A stretch of 6,491 bases of DNA from DATCRE01 sp964235605. GTDB taxonomy: Bacteria > Bacteroidota > Bacteroidia > Cytophagales > Cyclobacteriaceae. Location: assembly GCA_964235605.1 (NCBI GenBank), contig CAXSCR010000110.1, positions 1-6,491 of the forward strand, read 5' to 3'. Position 1 is the first letter of the stretch. Every line of letters starts with the position of its first letter. The notes under the pieces were generated by a model that worked only from the letters and a program-made list of their open reading frames with translations, was not told the origin of the DNA and searched no databases. The translations under genes and the position numbers were made by a program. Shown here one piece after another: positions 5,798 through 6,491 of this stretch.

Positions 5798-6256
5798 GGA
5801 TGCCAGGCAGCGACATACCAATTTTAAAGTAGTTAAGAATCTCCGTAAGATAAAAGACAAAGCCGAGCAAATATATCAAATCGTTGGTGGCGATAAAGTC
5901 AGCTTAAAGCAAGCTATTCTGACAGGCATCGGAATACCGATGATAACCGAGTGCCTTTTTATGATGCCGATCAGTATGAATATGGCGACTGGAATATGAT
6001 CAACAACCAAAGTAAAGAAAATATCATCCTATGGTTTCAGCCATCGTGACAGCACTTACAAGAACACTCAGACAACTCAGCGGATTGTTTATCCGGGATC
6101 AAAAAGCAGAGGCAGGTTTTCAGCGTGAAACTAACCTTACAGGGAGTATTAGTTATCTGAGACGGATCTTATTTTCATCAGCAGATGGAGTTAATACTTG
6201 CGCGCATGGGGATATTGGTGAATTTAATTAATAGAGCCTATTTCTGGTATAATTAG
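5731..6256 (+). pseudogene. Multiply frameshifted coding remnant, family unknown
   Basis: No single frame is open for long, but coherent protein-like pieces follow each other across frames. They are SIGNKHNLCNVSGGYG (from 5731), YAYLTDEDARQRHTNF and KVVKNLRKIKDKAEQIYQIV (from 5778), DNRVPFYDADQYEYGDW (from 5942, stopping at TGA 6047-6049), and HRDSTYKNTQTTQRIVYPG (in the frame of 6030, stopping at TGA 6126-6128). The last piece starts VKLTLQGVLVI (6125), has TGA at 6158-6160 and ends at TAG 6254-6256. The first three frame steps each equal the loss of one base. I recognise no family; a transfer or cargo gene of the element is a guess. Its order after the integrases supports shared origin. Confidence 0.5.
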
Positions 6257-6259
6257 ACG

Positions 6260-6491
6260 ATGAGTATTCAACTTGAAGGAGATCCAGTATCACAATCTTA
6301 AAGCTTGGAATTAGCAATGTTGGTTATCATTTACCCATTCTGGATACCGCACATTTTGGTGGGTTGGAATCATAAGTGCTTCTGTAAGTTTTGGGGAAAT
6401 TCACATTTGAAATTCTTCCATTCGCTGCTATCATACTTCAGCGATTCAGCGACAAAAAAAAGACGTTAATTGTATTTGATTATCAGACCGT
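6260..6491 (+). pseudogene. Coding-like remnant running off the window; unknown
   Basis: ATG 6260 gives only 13 residues before a stop. An AAGGAG-like site (about 6275-6280) precedes a second open piece at 6289-6375 (ILKLGISNVGYHLPIL). A third, in the same frame after a TAA at 6385-6387, runs from 6388 to the window end (GKFTFEILPFAAIILQRF, then a basic KKK and VFDYQT). A stretch in another frame, around 6330-6407 (FWWVGIISASVSFG), is hydrophobic and might be a membrane segment. No family is recognised. It may be another decayed gene of the element, or a live gene starting upstream that is not readable here. Confidence 0.35.

Larger units (their letters stand above)
3231..6491 (+). mobile_element. 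Decayed integrative element, left part (right end outside the window)
   Basis: Two tandem tyrosine recombinase genes and at least two following broken coding sequences share one orientation. They sit directly beside intact housekeeping genes. The recombinases define it as a remnant of an integrated element. No attachment-site direct repeat or tRNA target is visible, so the left edge is set at the first integrase start and could lie anywhere between about 3045 and 3230. Confidence 0.5.

Noticed and set aside
6031..6231. 66-codon open frame starting at ATG 6031
   Set aside because: It has no ribosome binding site, and its neighbours in other frames (HRDSTYKNTQTTQ from 6030, then VKLTLQGVLVI from 6125) look more protein-like. 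Probably a chance frame in the decayed gene.
6289..6375. Rhomboid-like motif (TAHFGGL) in the tail segment
   Set aside because: Only a few residues match, the piece is 29 codons long, and the Ser and His catalytic context of rhomboids is absent.

Overview
The window looks like a piece of a Bacteroidota chromosome (Cytophagales-like is my guess). The evidence is the Bacteroidota-type EttA N-terminus, a very acidic DUF2795 protein of the kind common in that phylum, integrases of the Bacteroidota Arm-binding/SAM-like/catalytic type, and several exact matches to the Bacteroidota -7 promoter element TAnnTTTG. Base composition is moderately AT-rich throughout.

Left part (1-2935) is ordinary, intact chromosome. 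ettA (translation-throttle ABC-F ATPase) lies on the minus strand. A divergent 73-codon gene for a DUF2795 protein is on the plus strand, with a good promoter and ribosome binding site. ispD (isoprenoid precursor synthesis, MEP pathway) follows on the minus strand, convergent with the small gene. The gaps around these genes carry short repeats: four tandem 7-bp units after ettA, a long imperfect hairpin across the ispD stop codon, and, upstream of ispD, a second copy of one arm of that hairpin followed by six tandem 7-bp units.

Right part (about 3050-6491) is a decayed mobile or accessory region, all in plus orientation. It holds two paralogous tyrosine recombinase genes in tandem. The first keeps its N-terminus and core-binding domain but stops just after the first catalytic arginine, with a good intrinsic terminator directly downstream. 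The second is full length (387 codons including the stop) and keeps every catalytic residue, but is broken by a one-base loss and a later one-base gain that cancel each other. After it come at least two further coding sequences that can be read only by stepping between frames, and a final coding-like segment that runs off the window. None of these downstream pieces is recognised by family.

I read the region as the eroding left end of an integrative element: recombinase genes followed by cargo or transfer genes inactivated mainly by single-base deletions, while the neighbouring housekeeping genes are undamaged. I see no CRISPR array, tRNA, rRNA or intact insertion sequence, and no clear evidence of a new functional system. 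The most interesting points are the compensated frameshifts in the second integrase and the 7-bp tandem repeats.
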